Positions 6,319 through 7,889 of a stretch of DNA of 7,889 bases are shown here, piece after piece. Both the position numbers and the translations under genes were made by a program. The notes under the pieces were generated by a model. It saw only the letters and a program-made list of their open reading frames with translations, had not been told where the DNA came from and ran no database searches. This stretch comes from CAYMLL01 sp964390645 (lineage in GTDB: Bacteria; Planctomycetota; UBA8108). The stretch is taken from positions 1 through 7,889 of the forward strand of contig CAYMLL010000329.1 in NCBI GenBank assembly GCA_964390645.1, read 5' to 3'. How positions within the stretch are numbered: position 1 is the first letter of the stretch; each line of letters opens with the position of its first letter.

Positions 6319-7344
6319 ATGAACGACGCCGACCCGAAACGACGAAGACCACGCTGGTGGGAGCCCTCGACGCACGCCACCGTCGGCATTCCGATCTCGC
6401 TCCTCCTCCTGGTCGGCATCGCCGCGCTGGTGGCCGCCTTCGAGCCGACCCTGGCGCGGCAGGAGGACGTCTTCAAGCGCCTCGTCGTCGGCCAACCGCT
6501 CCTTCTCGTGCTCGGAGTCGTCCTCTTCACCTGCTTCGAGCGCTTCGTTCCACGGCACAGGCAACCGATTCTGCGGGCCGAGGTGCGCACGGACATCGCG
6601 CATGTCCTCCTTTCGCCGGTGATGGTCGCGGCACTGTCCGTCGTCCTCTTCCTCGGCACGAACCGTGCTCTCGCCGCCTCGTTCGGCTCGACCTCCATCG
6701 CGGCCACGGCGCGATTCCTGGCCGAGATACCGGCCTGGGCCGTGCTCCTGCTGGCCGTCGTTCTCGACGACTTCCTGAAGTTTTCCCAGCACCTGCTCGC
6801 CCACCGCATTCCTTTGCTGTGGCGTTTCCACTCCGTACACCACTCCTCGACGAAGCTGGACTGGCTCGCCGGCGAGCGATTCCATCCCATCGATGGACTC
6901 TGGGGCATCGCCGTCAGAACGCTCCCCTTCACGGTCCTCGGCCTCACTGTCTACGAGTTCGGCGCGGTACGGTTGCTCGTCGGGCTCTTCGACCTCTTCA
7001 ACCACGCGAACGTTCGCTGGCGCTGGCGATGGCTCGGCCCGATCATCGTCACGCCGGAGTACCATCACTGGCACCACGTCGATCGTCCGGAGGCGTACAA
7101 CACGAACTTCGCATCGCTGCTGCCGATCTGGGACATCGTCTTCGGGACCTTCCGGCTCCCGAAGGACGAGCGCCCCGAGCGCTACGGCATCCCCGCCGAG
7201 ATGCCGCCCTCGTATCTGGGACAGATGGTGCAGCCCTTCCTGCGCTCATGGTCTCCGGGCGGGTCTGCAGAGCCGAGGCGAGACGCGCCCGGCCGTCAGC
7301 GCTCGAGCCTCACTCGCCGCAGCACGCCGCCGTCGATGAGCTGA
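6319..7344 (+). CDS. Sterol desaturase / fatty acid hydroxylase superfamily membrane protein
   Basis: The 341-residue product fits the fatty acid hydroxylase superfamily (PF04116), integral membrane di-iron enzymes that hydroxylate or desaturate sterols, fatty acids, carotenoids or alkylglycerols. The histidine clusters are all present: H158xxxH162, H171xxHH175, H189 (in ERFHP), H229 (in FNHANVRW), and H249-H-W-H-H253. The family ending NTNFASLLPIWDIVFGTF follows. Hydrophobic helices precede the first cluster (about 22-42, 58-74, 95-115, 137-150), and another lies at about 199-220. The substrate cannot be read from the sequence. The ATG at 6319 is 7 nt after the previous stop and has no clear Shine-Dalgarno sequence, so translation is probably coupled. 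The last 25 or so residues are Ser/Arg/Pro-rich, unlike the family, and the final 49 nt lie opposite the converging gene; this tail may be non-conserved or reflect loss of an earlier stop. Confidence 0.93.
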   Translation: MNDADPKRRRPRWWEPSTHATVGIPISLLLLVGIAALVAAFEPTLARQEDVFKRLVVGQPLLLVLGVVLFTCFERFVPRHRQPILRAEVRTDIAHVLLSPVMVAALSVVLFLGTNRALAASFGSTSIAATARFLAEIPAWAVLLLAVVLDDFLKFSQHLLAHRIPLLWRFHSVHHSSTKLDWLAGERFHPIDGLWGIAVRTLPFTVLGLTVYEFGAVRLLVGLFDLFNHANVRWRWRWLGPIIVTPEYHHWHHVDRPEAYNTNFASLLPIWDIVFGTFRLPKDERPERYGIPAEMPPSYLGQMVQPFLRSWSPGGSAEPRRDAPGRQRSSLTRRSTPPSMS

Positions 7345-7889
7345 CGGACGAGATCATCGAGGTCCTCGGTCTCGACGCCTGCCTCGGTGGCGCGACGCGA
7401 AATCTCCGTCTCGGCGATGGGGCTGTCGAGAAGACCGACGAGCCGCGCGAAGGTCGGAGCGACCTGGCTGAGCTCGACCTTGCCGCGATTCTCCGGCTCG
7501 AGGAGGAACGCGACCGGCGCGCTCTCATCGAGATCCGGAAGCGGATCGGGCCTCGGCGCGTCCTCGCAAAGCGCCAACGCCGGCACCTGGCTGGCCTGAA
7601 AGAGGTACTTCTCGATGTGCTGGATCAGCTCGAGCGTGCCGCCCGGAAGCACCAGAGCGCGCACGCCCGGCAGCGCGACAACGCAGTCACCGCCGGTACC
7701 GCCTCCTCGCCTCAGCATGCGGTCGTGGCCGCGCTCCGCATCGCGAAGCTCACGACGCGAACGCGCCATGGCCGCCTCGAGCGTCAGCGCCGCCCGCGTG
7801 TGCGGCGATGAGAGCCCTCCTCCGTCGAAACCCTCCTCGAGGTAGCGCACGAACCCGCGCGCCAAGTATGCGCGCTGCTGCCCCGAGAC
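7296..7889 (-). CDS. Hypothetical protein with winged-helix-like C-terminus, possibly HvfC/BufC-like (5' end missing)
   Basis: The frame is open to the right edge (197 residues visible) and ends at TGA 7298-7296. A TTG at 7865 could be read as a start, but no ribosome site is visible and the frame continues upstream, so I treat the gene as 5'-truncated. Visible parts, in order: a FVRYLEEGF segment; a helix containing LTLEAAMARSRRE; a beta-like segment, VVALPGVRALVLPGG; a VAFLLEPENRGKVELS segment; and a C-terminal winged-helix-like module (FARLVGLLDSPIAETEISRR...DDLVRQLIDGGVLRRV). This order resembles what I recall of the C-terminal half of HvfC/BufC (DUF2063-type) proteins, partners of MNIO/DUF692 enzymes in peptide modification. 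The similarity is by eye and weak. A generic regulatory or PqqD-like winged-helix protein is the main alternative. It overlaps the convergent hydroxylase gene by 49 nt. Confidence 0.6.
   Translation of the reverse strand, partial: VSGQQRAYLARGFVRYLEEGFDGGGLSSPHTRAALTLEAAMARSRRELRDAERGHDRMLRRGGGTGGDCVVALPGVRALVLPGGTLELIQHIEKYLFQASQVPALALCEDAPRPDPLPDLDESAPVAFLLEPENRGKVELSQVAPTFARLVGLLDSPIAETEISRRATEAGVETEDLDDLVRQLIDGGVLRRVRLER

Overview
The window is GC-rich DNA, probably from a Planctomycetes-like bacterium. The strongest evidence is the gene set on the minus strand. A PSCyt1-DUF1549-DUF1553 cytochrome-type protein overlaps a DUF1501 protein, and an arylsulfatase-type enzyme follows. These families are greatly expanded in Planctomycetes and also occur in Verrucomicrobia and a few related or uncultured lineages, so the phylum call is an inference.

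Layout. Positions 5132 down to 1 (minus strand) read as one operon: a sigma70-like promoter (5103-5132), the PSCyt1/DUF1549/DUF1553 gene (5067-2593), the DUF1501 gene (2603-1131, 11-nt overlap), and a sulfatase (1081 to the left edge, cut off at residue 360). All three products carry export signals: Sec-type on the cytochrome and the sulfatase, Tat-type on DUF1501. They probably act together outside the cytoplasm, perhaps on sulfated polymers, but the molecular role of the DUF families is not established.

The 262-base gap 5068-5329 separates that operon from a plus-strand cluster of three closely spaced genes. These encode a secreted or anchored hypothetical protein with a C-terminal membrane helix and Arg cluster (5330-5938), a 117-residue multi-helix membrane protein with buried charged residues (5958-6311), and a sterol desaturase/fatty acid hydroxylase superfamily di-iron membrane enzyme (6319-7344). 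The first of these is interrupted at 5678-5757 by extreme poly-C/poly-G runs with strong hairpins on both sides. That segment may be an assembly or base-calling artefact, so the middle of that protein is unreliable.

At the right edge, a minus-strand gene (7889-7296, 5' end missing) converges on the hydroxylase gene and overlaps it by 49 nt. Its product has a winged-helix-like C-terminus and a general layout resembling the C-terminal half of HvfC/BufC-type partners of MNIO (DUF692) peptide-modifying enzymes. This is a tentative call. If correct, a RiPP-type locus lies just beyond the window.

I see no tRNA, rRNA, CRISPR array, insertion sequence or attachment site.
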